Under the pieces are notes generated by a model. The model had not been told where the DNA came from. It worked only from the letters and a program-made list of their open reading frames with translations, and made no database searches. From Saccoglossus kowalevskii (taxonomy: Eukaryota > Hemichordata > Enteropneusta > Harrimaniidae), in NCBI RefSeq assembly GCF_000003605.2, contig NW_003151763.1, forward strand, positions 66,548-98,270: a DNA stretch of 31,723 bases. Reading direction: 5' to 3'. The position numbers and the translations under genes are program-made. Of this stretch, positions 12,801 through 20,333 are shown piece after piece; position 1 is the first letter of the stretch, and each line of letters opens with the position of its first letter.

Positions 12801-15800
12801 GAGAAAGCGCTCCAGATTATTCCGTTTTTTGTGTTGTTTACAAAATGTGTGTCTGGAGAAAAAGACGTTGTTTGGCTGCCATATTGAATTTATAATGAAG
12901 ACATTAGCGACATCTTAAATTAGCGAATTAGTTCTCTTGCTAAATTTGCTAAAAAGATATGCTCGCGAAAAAGACTTGTTTTACAGTATTACTACTATAA
13001 TGACCTGAAATGTTAGTTAGACATCAGTTTAAAAACTGAACAATTTTGCATTTAGCTTTATACAATGATTTGTGGCATTGTAAGTTAGACTGTTTGATCG
13101 ATGATTTATTATTAGAACAGTTGGACACTTGATTTTTGCCAATTATGCAAATATATGTAAATGAAACTGGAAATTAGAACTAAATTCATCTTTATTTCTA
13201 CACAGGTGATATAGATCCTATACAAGTGAGATCTAAAGCGGCCATATCAAGCCCCTCTATTGGTGTGTGTCATACAGATATATATGAAACTAGAGTATGT
13301 CATGGTAAGTATGTTTGACATTGCTGTTTGACATTAGGTTAGTTTATTTAGCAAGGTCATTTCATCCCAAAAAAATAAGACAGAACACTAGAATATGATA
13401 ATGTTACAAACCCCCTTAAAATATGTGATGATCAAAATATGTATGTAGTGTACTGGTACTAATAGGTGTGTACTGTTCAATATTGTTGTGTACCATTCAA
13501 TATTGTTGTGTACTGTTCAATATTGTTGTGTACTGTTCAATATTGTTGTGTAGCATTCAATATTGTTGTGTACTGTTCAATATTGTTGTGTACTGTTCAA
13601 TATTGTTGTGTACTGTTCAATATTGTTGTGTACTGTTCAATATTGTTGTGTACTGTTCAATATTGTTGTGTACCGTTCAATATTGTTGTGTACCGTTCAA
13701 TATTGTTGTGTACTGTTCAATATTGTTGTGTACCATTCAATATTGTTGTGTACCGTTCAATATTGTTGTGTACTGTTCAATATTGTTGTGTACTGTTCAA
13801 TATTGTTGTGTACCGTTCAATATTGTTGTGTACCATTCAATATTGTTGTGTACCGTTCAATATTGTTGTGTACCGTTCAATATTGTTGTGTACCGTTCAA
13901 TATTGTTGTGTATCGTTCAATATTGTTGTGTACCGTTCAATATTGTTGTGTACCGTTCAGTATTGTTGTGTACCGTTCAATATTGTTGTGTACCGTTCAA
14001 TATTGTTGTGTACCGTTCAATATTGTTGTGTACCGTTCAATATTGATGTGTACTGTTCAATATTGTTGTGTACCGTTCAATATTGTTGTGTACCGTTCAA
14101 TATTGTTGTGTACCGTTCAATATTGTTGTGTACCGTTCAATATTGTTGTGTACCGTTCAATATTGTTGTGTACCGTTCAATATTGTGTAGAATATTACAC
14201 TTTATTTATTTTCTGTTTTTATTCTCTTTTCTCTAAAAGGTCAAGGTGAATGTTTTGAATATCATTGGCATGCAAGTGATTGGACAGACGATGGATTTCG
14301 TAATGTTTGGTGTCAGAGGTCAGATGGATTGAATGTTACTGGTAAGAAATATTTTTGCGTTGAATGTCGAAATACTTTCTAAAAACTCTAAAAATGTATG
14401 TGTTTTAATAATGAGTTAGCTGTCGATTGAGGGGAGTAAATTCCACAAGATAAATAATTTTCACTGTTTTGTGAGAATAATGTATTATAGCTCTATTCGT
14501 AGAACATAATGATGTAAATGACAGAAGTGTGTCTCTTCTCGGGGGAGGGGGAGCTGTGCTATGTCACAAAACATTTCTACGCGAGCTGCTATAGATTGCC
14601 AATCGAGGAGCCGATGAAAACAGCTAAGGTCAAGAAAATAGCGTAAAATTCACTCTTTGAAGTAATCCTGAGCAACTAAATTTCTATGTTGCACATGTAG
14701 GGGTAGTCTTGGTACACCATTTTAGAGAGTCTCAACAGTTAGCCCCCAAAGTACAGTTATTCAAGTTTTTGGCTTTTGTTTTCACCGTGATAGTTGCTCA
14801 GCAATGAAAATGCCCCGATGTCCACCCCCAAGAATAATCAAAATAAGTCATATTTTAATGATCCAGCATACAATAATATCACATTATGGTTTATGTGCAT
14901 TTATGTTAGAGATGTGCTTTTGATAGAGAATATACAGCACTACGATTGTCATTTAACTGTGTTATTATTGTGTGTATACAGGTGGCTGTCTGGATTCTTT
15001 AATGCCGTCATCTGAGCGCAAATGTCATCCTGAATGCACAGTGGAACATTCCTTTTGTACTGAAGGGGGTGTCTGCGCCTGTGATGAGGGGTTTGCTGGT
15101 GCTATTAGGTATGATATTACCTCTACTTTTTACTGCATTCATAACTAGTCAATGAATTTTATTATGATGACTCTAGACATTCTCCACAAGTACTGTTGTC
15201 TTAGATACCGATAGCAAACATCAGTGAGCCAGTTCATATTTTTATCTTACGTCATAAGACCCTTCATTTCAATCGTTCATCATGGTAAAGTGGTTGTCGT
15301 TTCAAACTCATGATCAGTAGACCAAATTCTATATGGGGTTGAATGCTGAAAAAGATTGAGCATGTCACAGACTCAATGGGAAGGCTAAATCCACTGGCCG
15401 AGATTCATTCACTAACTTTGGGGATTCTTAAATAATTTTTAAATTCACCTGCATAGGCAGGTGCCTATGCTCTACTGGGCCTAGTTGACAACAGGATAAA
15501 ACATTACATTATCATAATGCTATTATTATGGGAAGATAGTTACACAACCCTATCACGTAGTTCCAAACTTAAATATTGTTTTTTGTGGCAAAATGCAATA
15601 TATATGTCAGCTCTGCAAATCAGGAGAAAACAGTGACATTCAATAGTGAAAATCATAATCATAATTTTATGATCAATTTCACATTATCCTTGTCATAAGG
15701 AGTAAGTAGTGAACGCCATTCTCCCAACTAGAGAAACCATAATCCTGGAAAGTTAACAGTTGACTGCAGCAATCACCCACAATCTCCCTGAAACTGGACT

Positions 15801-17344
15801 AACATGCAATTCATTATATAACACTCAGGGAATAATATAAAACTTGTTCGATTATTTTTACTGCTATACAGCTCGCTTGGATTCTTGGAAGTCTGTTTAC
15901 TACTAGATAATCGAGTTCTTGAAGTTGAATACAGCACAGTAATGTACACTGATGAAGACAATGAGGCTGATAAATCAAAGTATGCAACAAACTCCAGTCA
16001 AGGTAAACATTATTAAACATTGTGAGATATATGCAAATTGATGACCTAATTTGCATATTTAAAACTGGTTTGGCGTTAAACATTGAAACATTGCAGATGT
16101 TTGAATTCATTTTCATATTTTCATACATATGTATATTATTGTAATTTACATAATTCAGGGTTGCTATTGGAAACTGACGATTATTTCCTTGTATTGCAGA
16201 CTTTCCTCAAATGTGGTTGTATGGTGCTATAGCTGCAGGTGTTTTATTTCTAGTACTTATAATTGTTATAACATACATCGCATGGTAAGTCAGTCAGTCA
16301 GGCTACTAAAATTACGCTAAAATTAATATTCTGGTGAAAGATTCAGAAAATGAGTTGAATACTGTCCTTGAGATTTCGTTGAAGGCGTGAACCACAAGAC
16401 ATGTTTTTTTTCCCTCCAATAATGTTCTATTCTTTTTCGCCATTGCATCCATGGTTACAAATACCATTGTTATATAAATCAGTGGATATAAAAAAGTTGG
16501 CGGTACTTCCTCTAACAGTACGCGCTTGAAATTAACACCATTTTTTCCTGAGCTTCATTAGCGACTTTTTTTTTTTGAAGAAATAATTAGTATTTATGAT
16601 AATTATTAGAAAAATAATCACATACAAACGTTCATCGACACTTAATAAATTATCACATAAATTATCTAATTTGTGAATATTTCAGATATCAGAAAATATA
16701 TATTTGCCATAATTATGTTTTAGTTTGAATTGCTCAGATCATTTTAACTAAACGATTGGATTTCCCCTCTTGCTAACCTTAATCAGAGAGACTGGAACGT
16801 TATTTGTTGATTGGTTGTGTCGCTCTCAATGAGATATCAGCAGCCAATCACATCTAAAGTCTATTGTTACTATGACAATTGCTAATTATGTACACTATCA
16901 TATTACCTCTATTATAAAACTGCTTATGTTTAGTACTTTTGTGTATAACATGGTAAACAAAGTGTATTTTAGCTTCCATAGGTGTGAAGAAATTTGGTTG
17001 CACTGCTGTCGTCATGTCTGAGTGCCTGTATCGTATCTGGATGATCAGTATCACTTAAATCGGGGGAGTCGTCACCTGCACATGCGAAAGATGGCCATAG
17101 TGTGTCATTGTTTACAAACAAGCGTCTACCCATGAGCCTAAAAATTGTTAGCGTGTGTTATCGTCGTTTGGGACTCGATTCCCGCACGTGCACAGGTGAA
17201 GACCCTCCCGCTTTAATGAATCTTATTTTTGTTTACAGCAAAATAACAAGGAGGAAAAATGCTGAACGCAGATTACAGAAAGACAAGGACAGGTACTGGG
17301 ATGTGAATGCCAAGAAAAGATACAACGCCGATATAGATGTTTGA
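625..17344 (+). CDS. THSD7: Thrombospondin type-1 domain-containing protein 7 (THSD7A/B-like), 3' portion, 20 exons
   Basis: Seen: twenty GT/AG-bounded exons whose phases agree and whose lengths sum to 3102 nt, giving 1033 residues and a TGA stop at 17342-17344. Order in the partial protein: tandem TSRs (about 1-884), an EGF-like cysteine cluster (about 885-926), a linker, one hydrophobic helix (about 976-998) and a tail of about 35 residues rich in Lys/Arg. TSR hallmarks include WSPW, WSEW, WTEW and WSDW (C-mannosylation type) and CSKTCG and CTHTCG (O-fucosylation type). Known: vertebrate THSD7A and THSD7B are type I membrane proteins of roughly 1600 residues with many TSRs, linked to endothelial migration and podocyte biology. 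Inferred: the first 600 or so residues, with the signal peptide, lie upstream. Semaphorin-5, ADAMTS and spondin were considered, but long tandem TSRs followed by EGF, membrane helix and short basic tail fit THSD7 best. A versus B cannot be decided; the gene may predate that split. Confidence 0.9.
824..1193. other. THSD7 intron, no feature seen
   Basis: AT-rich intron sequence between exons a and b; I see no coding, repeat or RNA structure. Confidence 0.6.
1194..1419 (+). CDS. THSD7: THSD7 exon b
   Basis: Acceptor TATACAG, donor GTAAGT. Encodes about residues 67-141: the end of one TSR (ECNKIPCN) and the start of an atypical one (FTWRTKSWSDCEKD, then CFAGRMTRNVYC). The split codon G|GT joins to exon a and AA|G to exon c. 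One N-glycosylation sequon (NVT). Confidence 0.9.
1744..1859 (+). CDS. THSD7: THSD7 exon c
   Basis: Acceptor GCTATAG, donor GTATGT. Encodes a linker and TSR start with CEIPCAKDC and FSDWTPCSTTC, about residues 142-180. Only one Trp of the usual WxxW pair is present. Confidence 0.9.
1931..2124 (+). mobile_element. MITE family A, diverged copy
   Basis: Shares the family core (GATGATTCAGTGAAAATAAA and TATATTTTACATTCAA) in the same order as the copies at 4647 and 8227, but its ends are worn. In the intron after exon c. Confidence 0.7.
2288..2798. mobile_element. DNA transposon/MITE with about 43-bp inverted ends
   Basis: The left end CTAAGGGACAACATC and the reverse complement of the right end (CTTAGGGACGATGTC) match over about 43 bp, up to GGATAAAAAACTTA. 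No transposase frame is visible in the 511 bp, so it is non-autonomous. Confidence 0.8.
3025..3234 (+). CDS. THSD7: THSD7 exon d
   Basis: Acceptor TTCTGCAG, donor GTGAGT, phase 1 at both ends. Encodes about residues 181-250: a TSR strand (SQERQRYVLEY), the CPDTLHEKREC linker, and the next TSR with WMVLPWQDC and CGDGLQSR. Confidence 0.9.
3704..3829. mobile_element. MITE family C, short copy
   Basis: Left end TTTAAAGAGCGGCAGTCG and right end GATGACCACCGTGCTTTAA are imperfect inverted repeats. The same ends bound the 299-bp element at 25359-25657. An internal hairpin AATAAATTGTTTATT is present. Confidence 0.7.
3889..4083 (+). CDS. THSD7: THSD7 exon e
   Basis: Acceptor TTTTGCAG, donor GTAAGT, phase 1 both ends. 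Encodes about residues 251-315 with CRVYCINDCELNNWSKFG followed by CSKDC, a TSR start, and the basic strand RSRKRR. The MITE remnant at 3704-3829 ends about 60 bp upstream of the acceptor. Confidence 0.9.
4157..4173 (+). repeat. Poly-G run (17 G)
   Basis: Uninterrupted G run in the intron after exon e. A second G-rich run (about 4414-4434, longest run 12 G) follows 250 bp on. Length in the assembly may be unreliable. Confidence 0.9.
4647..4858 (+). mobile_element. MITE family A
   Basis: Near-palindromic element of about 212 bp: left end ACTGTAGAATACTTTATTTT, right end ending GTATTTTACAGTA. It contains a nested perfect hairpin, TTTTCACTGAA...TTCTGTGAAAA type. No coding capacity. Confidence 0.85.
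4859..5185. other. THSD7 intron, no feature seen
   Basis: Remainder of the intron before exon f; nothing recognised. Confidence 0.5.
5186..5446 (+). CDS. THSD7: THSD7 exon f
   Basis: Acceptor TTATTTTAG, donor GTACGT, phase 1 both ends. Encodes about residues 316-402: a cysteine-rich segment MCTCPPPG, then an atypical TSR with GNWSDCFVKK and CGEGLKFKRVIC. The frame is open upstream of the acceptor back to 5119, but phase and splice sites place the exon start at 5186. Confidence 0.9.
5478..5562 (+). repeat. Dispersed repeat, copy 1
   Basis: TTGTGCCA...CAGTTC...GACATT...CACTGTTGTCTC...ACTTT...AATTGCAAGTG recurs in the same order at 8141-8216. It begins just after the exon f donor. Confidence 0.7.
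6002..6366. repeat. Probable transposon-derived repeat with internal duplication
   Basis: Begins TTAGCTCCGCTGTCGAC and ends CAGTGGAGCTATCTCAGC, a short imperfect inverted pair (AGCTCCGCTG/CAGTGGAGCT). Inside, AGATTTGTTCATTTT recurs 158 bp apart with similar flanks. No coding frame. Confidence 0.5.
6622..6800 (+). CDS. THSD7: THSD7 exon g (canonical TSR)
   Basis: Acceptor TTAATTTCAG, donor GTAAGT; starts phase 1, ends phase 0. Encodes about residues 403-462 with CDLPCPSDCKLSPWSEW then STCSKTCGTGMKTRSR, a textbook TSR with adjacent C-mannosylation and O-fucosylation motifs. The reading frame stays open through the intron to 7142. Confidence 0.93.
6905..7134 (+). repeat. 78-bp tandem repeat, 3 copies
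   Basis: Units start at 6905, 6983 and 7061 (CTATGCTGTGTATAATGG...). The period is divisible by three, and the array reads in the frame of exon g with no stop until 7142. Lies in the intron after exon g. Confidence 0.95.
7275..7405 (+). CDS. THSD7: THSD7 exon h
   Basis: Acceptor TTTCTGCTAG, donor GTAAGT; phase 0 start, phase 2 end. Encodes about residues 463-505: the conserved linker VPCHTDC, then the TSR start WVAEPWLEC and CGAGWQRREV. Confidence 0.9.
7500..7695 (+). mobile_element. MITE family A
   Basis: Left end TACTGTAAAATACTTTA, right end TAAAGTATTTTACAGTA; the core resembles the copies at 4647 and 8227 with small deletions. Confidence 0.88.
7696..8118. other. THSD7 intron, no feature seen
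   Basis: Between two repeat elements; no gene or repeat recognised. Confidence 0.5.
8119..8140 (+). repeat. (AT)n microsatellite
   Basis: Perfect TA/AT alternation of about 22 bp. Confidence 0.9.
8141..8216 (+). repeat. Dispersed repeat, copy 2
   Basis: Partner of 5478-5562, placed between an (AT)n tract and a family A MITE. Confidence 0.7.
8227..8438 (+). mobile_element. MITE family A
   Basis: The best-preserved copy: ends TACTGTAAAATACTTTATTT and ATAATGTATTTTACAGTA, with the nested hairpin TTTCACTGAA...TTCAGTGAAA in the core. Confidence 0.9.
8749..8905 (+). CDS. THSD7: THSD7 exon i
   Basis: Acceptor TCTCATTAG, donor GTAAGA; CA|G split codon at the start, phase 0 end. Encodes about residues 506-558, with VPCVQPCPGDC linking into VSDWSEWSQCDH. 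Confidence 0.9.
8906..9339. other. THSD7 intron, no strong feature
   Basis: AT-rich; a short (GTAT)n tract near 9077 followed by a G-rich stretch. Nothing else seen. Confidence 0.5.
9340..9600 (+). CDS. THSD7: THSD7 exon j
   Basis: Acceptor GCTTCTACAG, donor GTAAAA, phase 0 both ends, 87 codons (residues 559-645). It finishes one TSR (PCSKEALRHRHR, GGICP) and starts the next (WSVSAWSTC, CGKGKKNRFLEC). One N-glycosylation sequon (NET). Confidence 0.9.
9865..9985 (+). CDS. THSD7: THSD7 exon k
   Basis: Acceptor TTTCGTTTCAG, donor GTAAGA; phase 0 start, phase 1 end. Encodes about residues 646-685 with CHIECPLDC, WTEWSQC and CTHTCG. A partial, damaged copy of this exon lies directly downstream (9994-10057). 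Confidence 0.9.
9994..10057 (+). pseudogene. Duplicated fragment of THSD7 exon k
   Basis: Seen: about 64 bp starting GAATGTCAAATGGATTG closely repeats 9913-9976 at an offset of 81 bp. The copy carries an in-frame TAG where the source has TGG (Trp), and it begins just after the exon k splice donor. It has no visible acceptor of its own. Inferred: a local tandem duplication of the exon's TSR start and donor region that is not spliced into mRNA. Confidence 0.8.
10399..10544 (+). CDS. THSD7: THSD7 exon l
   Basis: Acceptor TTATTGCAG, donor GTGAGT; phase 1 start, phase 0 end. Encodes about residues 686-734: LITRSRHIV, GRMCPTSLVQYKPCALPPC, then the TSR start HWVIDEWKYCETS. Confidence 0.9.
10640..11043. 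mobile_element. Transposon-like repeat, with a 136-bp hairpin element at its right end
   Basis: The left part (CACTGTAACGCTATAAGTTA to AGTTTGCTGATTCTGTT) is repeated in diverged form at 24636-24846. The right part, about 10908-11043, has inverted arms of about 34 bp (ATTACGAGGATACCTCAAAA against TTTGAGGCATCCTCGTAAT). No protein frame. Confidence 0.7.
11044..11551. other. THSD7 intron, no feature seen
   Basis: AT-rich intron sequence before exon m. Confidence 0.5.
11552..11698 (+). CDS. THSD7: THSD7 exon m
   Basis: Acceptor TTGTTTATAG, donor GTAAGT, phase 0 both ends, 49 codons (residues 735-783). Continues the TSR with CGHGNRRRNVTCQQADG and a linker ending REDFERMQ. Confidence 0.88.
12114..12320 (-). 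mobile_element. MITE family A, inverted orientation
   Basis: Outer ends TAAAATACTTTATTTTAGC and AAATAAAGTATCTTACAGTA. The interior reads as the reverse complement of the other copies (AGTTGAATGTAAAACATAGG). Confidence 0.85.
12517..12619 (+). CDS. THSD7: THSD7 exon n
   Basis: Acceptor TTTATTTAG, donor GTAAGT; phase 0 start, phase 1 end. Encodes about residues 784-817: CTTPCPGECDMSPWSDW then SPCLHTC, a clear TSR start. Confidence 0.9.
12650..12990. repeat. GCGAA-rich repeat-like stretch
   Basis: TTAGCGAAT or close variants recur near 12652, 12701 and 12918, and the stretch ends with TTGTTTTACAGTA, like the ends of family A. Clear terminal inverted repeats are not resolved. Confidence 0.35.
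13206..13304 (+). CDS. THSD7: THSD7 exon o
   Basis: Acceptor TTCTACACAG, donor GTAAGT, phase 1 both ends. Encodes about residues 818-850, the second half of a TSR: QVRSKAAI, CHTDIYETRVC. Confidence 0.85.
13466..14187 (+). repeat. 20-bp minisatellite, about 36 copies
   Basis: Unit TATTGTTGTGTACYRTTCAA repeats without indels from about 13466 to 14187 in the intron between exons o and p. Each unit contains the palindrome CAATATTG. Variants are ordered: TACTG dominates the first ten units and TACCG nearly all of the last fifteen, with TACCA, TAGCA and TATCG as rare types. All three forward frames are open, giving apparent Cys/Val-rich proteins that I regard as artefacts. Confidence 0.98.
14240..14341 (+). 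CDS. THSD7: THSD7 exon p
   Basis: Acceptor TCTCTAAAAG (weak, purine-rich at the end), donor GTAAGA, phase 1 both ends. Encodes about residues 851-884 with CFEYHWHASDWTDDG and VWCQRSDG, the last TSR. The acceptor lies 53 bp after the 20-bp minisatellite. Confidence 0.85.
14342..14981. other. THSD7 intron, no feature seen
   Basis: No coding exon, repeat or RNA gene recognised between exons p and q. Confidence 0.5.
14982..15108 (+). CDS. THSD7: THSD7 exon q (EGF-like module)
   Basis: Acceptor GTGTATACAG, donor GTATGA; phase 1 start, phase 2 end. Encodes about residues 885-926: CHPEC, FCTEGGVCACDEGFAG, the spacing and Gly/Phe pattern of an EGF-like fold. Confidence 0.88.
15109..15871. other. 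THSD7 intron with one small perfect hairpin
   Basis: Only structure seen: GCATAGGC-AGGT-GCCTATGC near 15452-15471, an 8-bp perfect stem. Otherwise featureless. Confidence 0.6.
15872..16002 (+). CDS. THSD7: THSD7 exon r (juxtamembrane ectodomain)
   Basis: Acceptor GCTATACAG, donor GTAAAC; starts by completing AG|C. Encodes about residues 927-970 (LGFLEVCLLLDNRVLEVEY, then an acidic stalk with YTDEDNEADK). One sequon (NSS). Confidence 0.85.
16200..16284 (+). CDS. THSD7: THSD7 exon s (transmembrane helix)
   Basis: Acceptor GTATTGCAG, donor GTAAGT; phase 1 start, phase 2 end. Encodes DFPQMWLYG followed by about 22 strongly hydrophobic residues (AIAAGVLFLVLIIVITYIA), a single membrane helix. Confidence 0.92.
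16285..17054. other. THSD7 intron, no feature seen
   Basis: AT-rich intron before the MITE at 17055. Confidence 0.5.
17055..17216. mobile_element. MITE family D
   Basis: Left end TTAAATCGGGGGAGTCGTCA and right end, read on the other strand, TTAAAGCGGGAGGGTCTTCA are inverted repeats that continue into CACCTG. A diverged half-copy is at 25909-25975. Confidence 0.8.
17239..17344 (+). CDS. THSD7: THSD7 terminal exon t (cytoplasmic tail and stop)
   Basis: Acceptor TTTGTTTACAG; completes TG|C. Encodes a basic stop-transfer segment KITRRKNAERR, then KDRYWD and the end YNADIDV before TGA. A short tail ending in an acidic Tyr-containing motif recalls the C-terminus of vertebrate THSD7 proteins, from memory. 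A MITE ends 22 bp upstream of this exon. Confidence 0.9.
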
Positions 17345-18030
17345 AATATCAGGCATCAAACACCCCTGTGTTTTGATGATCATTCCACTTGCACAGTAGA
17401 CTTTTACAGGGGTGTGCCGCTTTAAGAAGATGGGCATAGATTGTGTACGATTAGGAAAACGCATTTAGGTTCATATGCCATGTGTTTTTGTGGTCATTCC
17501 ATTAGCAAAGTTGAATTTTGCCAGAATGTGCAGCTATAATAAGATGGACATGGATTATAGCATTCAGGCTAATTTTGTTGACCATTCCATTGAAAAAAGT
17601 TGATTCATGCAGGGGTGTGCTGCTTTAATGTGATGGGGATAGATTATAGCACAGCAAATCAAAAATGCATTCAGGCTATACACCCCTGCATTTTGTTGAC
17701 CATTCCACTCACAAAGTACACTTATGTGGTGGTGTAGGCTTGAGAGAGAATTAAAAAAAGTTAGTATGTATCAAATTGTAGTTGATACCTAATTGTTTTC
17801 ATTATTCATTCCATGTTCAGTCCACTTTTATAGAGGTGGCGACTGATTTGAGAAGTGATGAATTTTTTTTGTCGTAATCTGAAGTGCATTTCAGATGTCA
17901 TAGAGTACAGGTGATATGTAAAAAGAGTATGAACAATTTTGAATGCAAACTTTTTCAAATAATTTTGCCAAAGATGTAAAAATTCTGCCTTAAAAAAAGT
18001 TTTGTCAGGAAAATAAAAAAAATTCTTCTA
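17345..18030 (+). other. THSD7: Probable THSD7 3' untranslated region
   Basis: Follows the TGA directly. The first AATAAA on this strand is at 18012-18017, the simplest polyadenylation candidate. Alternative sites further down cannot be excluded. Confidence 0.5.
17360..17840 (+). repeat. Decayed tandem repeat, about 5 units of about 110 bp
   Basis: Anchored on CATTCCA at 17381, 17495, 17583, 17701 and 17807 (spacings 114, 88, 118, 106). Recurrent pieces are ACACCCCTG, TTTTGTTGACCATTCCA, CAGGGGTGTG and GATGG.CATAGATTATAGCA. Confidence 0.8.
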
Positions 18031-18508
18031 GAGGTGTTGAACTCTCTATTTGACGATATTTTAATCATGTGACTTATTTTCATAATTTTGAGATAAAATC
18101 TTCAGTTACGGAGTGTGATCCTCACATTTTTCCCCATGTAGTAATTACTTGTATTTATCTGTTAAATATTAAAAGTTGTATAAATTCATCTCTTCTACTA
18201 ATATTATGAAATTTTCTTATCCTGGCAAAGTTGTCTGATTGTGCTGTTGATTCTGCAACTTTTGAAAAATTTTGTATTTATCATATGGGCTGTGTAGATT
18301 CTTCAAACTCTAAAAAATAGATTAATATAATAATAATAATTAATATAATAATAAATATTAAACATGTAGAATAATATAACTTGTGTAGTTTCCACTGCTA
18401 GTTCTTATTAGCATTATTAGATATACTAACTTTTTTATACTGAAGATTAAATGTAGCTTTAGTTTGGCATAACTAATTATAAATGTGCATATTTAATGAG
18501 GTATGAAT

Positions 18509-18716
18509 TACTGTAGAATACTTTATTTTCGCTTGGAATTAATTTTTGCTATTTTTGCTGAAGGAATGATTCAGTAAAAATAAAATCCAGCGAATATACC
18601 CTTTTTTCCTATACTTTACATTCAACTTGTCAAAAACAAATGAAAATTCCATACAAAAAATCAAAAAGTCTTTTCAGCGAAAATTTATTCCAGCTAAAAT
18701 AAAGTATTCTACAGTA
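18509..18716 (+). mobile_element. MITE family A
   Basis: Ends TACTGTAGAATACTTTATTT and AAAGTATTCTACAGTA. The A-to-G change in the left end is matched by T-to-C in the right, so the inverted ends remain complementary. Confidence 0.9.
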
Positions 18717-20109
18717 TTTGATTTCATAGTTGCATGAGGGCACCGTTTCTGTTATACAAAATGTACATACTGTTTAAAGGCTACTTTTCGCTTTTGTAAT
18801 ATTTTGCTATGATGTAGACTGTTGTAACTGTTATATTGATATTTTAACAGTTGTGCTATTTTGATAGCAACTCTACTTTCCTGTCATGTGATTGGATATT
18901 TACCTATTTTTAAATAATCGTTCTGATTGGTTGTGAACTGGTGTGTTTGTTTGTGGTTTATTTCAGAGTTTGACACTGCGTATGATGCGAGTTTACTATG
19001 TAGTAAAATATTTGTATTTTACTTGGCACATCTATATTTGCCAATTTGTGGATTCTGTGGAAGTATACATTTTGCCACAAAACTACGAGTCTACTGTGAT
19101 TATATATGTATTATATCTGAATGTTTTTTGTTATGAAGTAGGTAGAAACTTGGGACTGAGCAATCATTCTCAAGAGAGGCTGACATGGACTTTAACTAAC
19201 TTGAATTAAAAATTAAAAAATTGCATCCTTAGTCTAACATGCTCAGCTTAAGTTACTGCGCCCTCAACTTGAAAGACTTGAAAAACTTACCTGTACCAGA
19301 AGATTGAATATACGTTTCAGCAGATCTTTCAAGCACCAATCAGATTGCAGAAATAGTTGAATGCATTTTTTTTTTTGACGTAGTTGTTCTTCAGAGTCAG
19401 CAGTACTTAGGCTGATCATTTCAAACTATCTGAAACCTTTACAATATTACTATATTGACATGACCAGTCTGCCATTAACAAAAACAGTTTCAGATTTCTC
19501 GCAATTTACTTGGTTAGTTCTGTTATAAATTATTTTTTATGAAGTGCATTACAACAATTTGCCAGAATTTTCCCTTTTTACTGCCGATGTACTTGCAACA
19601 ATGTAGTTTGATGTACGATTTGATAAGTTATCCATGTTTTGTTTTTTTTAGCTTATGAGCGACATCAAAAATATGCGCGTGTTCCAAAAGAAAATTACAG
19701 AAAATGTTTAAAAAGAATGTCAGAAATGAGAGTAAATTGGTCAAAACTTGTCATGTGTATATTTGTTTCATTATAAACCATGTGAGCAAACATTCAGCTT
19801 ATCAAATAGGGGCACAGACTGTCTTCAAGATTTGAATTGTTTTTCTTTGAGAATCTAGCCCATTATTTCTTAAATATTAGTCGGCAAAATTTTTGGATGA
19901 TTCACAGTAATCAGAAAAAACTCTGATCTTCTATTTAGTGACAGGGATATAAACATTGGTCCGGTGGGCCATCCATTCAAAATGCTGGTCTGGTGGGCCA
20001 CCCACCTAAAAAAAACTTGTAAAGAACACTAACTTTTATTATGCAAAAATAATTTCACACTTACTGAAAGAAATCAAGATGCAAGAATAAAATTGTCACA
20101 TTTGTTTTA
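18717..20109. other. Intergenic, no gene seen
   Basis: AT-rich. A short duplication GGTCCGGTGGGCCA / GGTCTGGTGGGCCA lies at about 19958-20005. Small open frames here lack family features or splice-consistent partners. Confidence 0.5.
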
Positions 20110-20333
20110 TTGATCTTTTCACCATCAGAATTTCTCGCCCAAATTTTTCTGCATTTTTTCTGGAAATAAACCCCAAATTTGAAGCCAACAGATAAAATTT
20201 GAGTCAATTTTCAGTTTCACTCAAAAAAATTTGCTATTTTTGTTGAAATTTCATGAAGGAAAGTGCAGACTTATAAACGGGACTATTTTGTGAATTTGTG
20301 ATGAAAAGAGGGAACTGGTGGTGAAAAGGTTAA
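20110..20333 (+). mobile_element. MITE family E, copy 1
   Basis: Inverted ends TTGATCTTTTCACCATCAG and, on the other strand, TTAACCTTTTCACCACCAG. It matches 30956-31188 over its whole length in the opposite orientation (shared AGTCAATTTTCAGTTT and GGAAAGTGCAGACT). Confidence 0.85.

Noticed and set aside
13466-14249. Three overlapping long open frames (up to 256 codons) encoding Cys/Val/Ile-rich periodic proteins
   Set aside because: They arise because a 20-bp stop-free unit repeats in all three frames. The sequence lies in an intron, has no splice or start context, and the variants show no codon-position bias.
18927-19209. Overlapping hydrophobic open frames (69 and 88 codons)
   Set aside because: Hydrophobicity follows from T-rich sequence; no family, no exon signals, intergenic.
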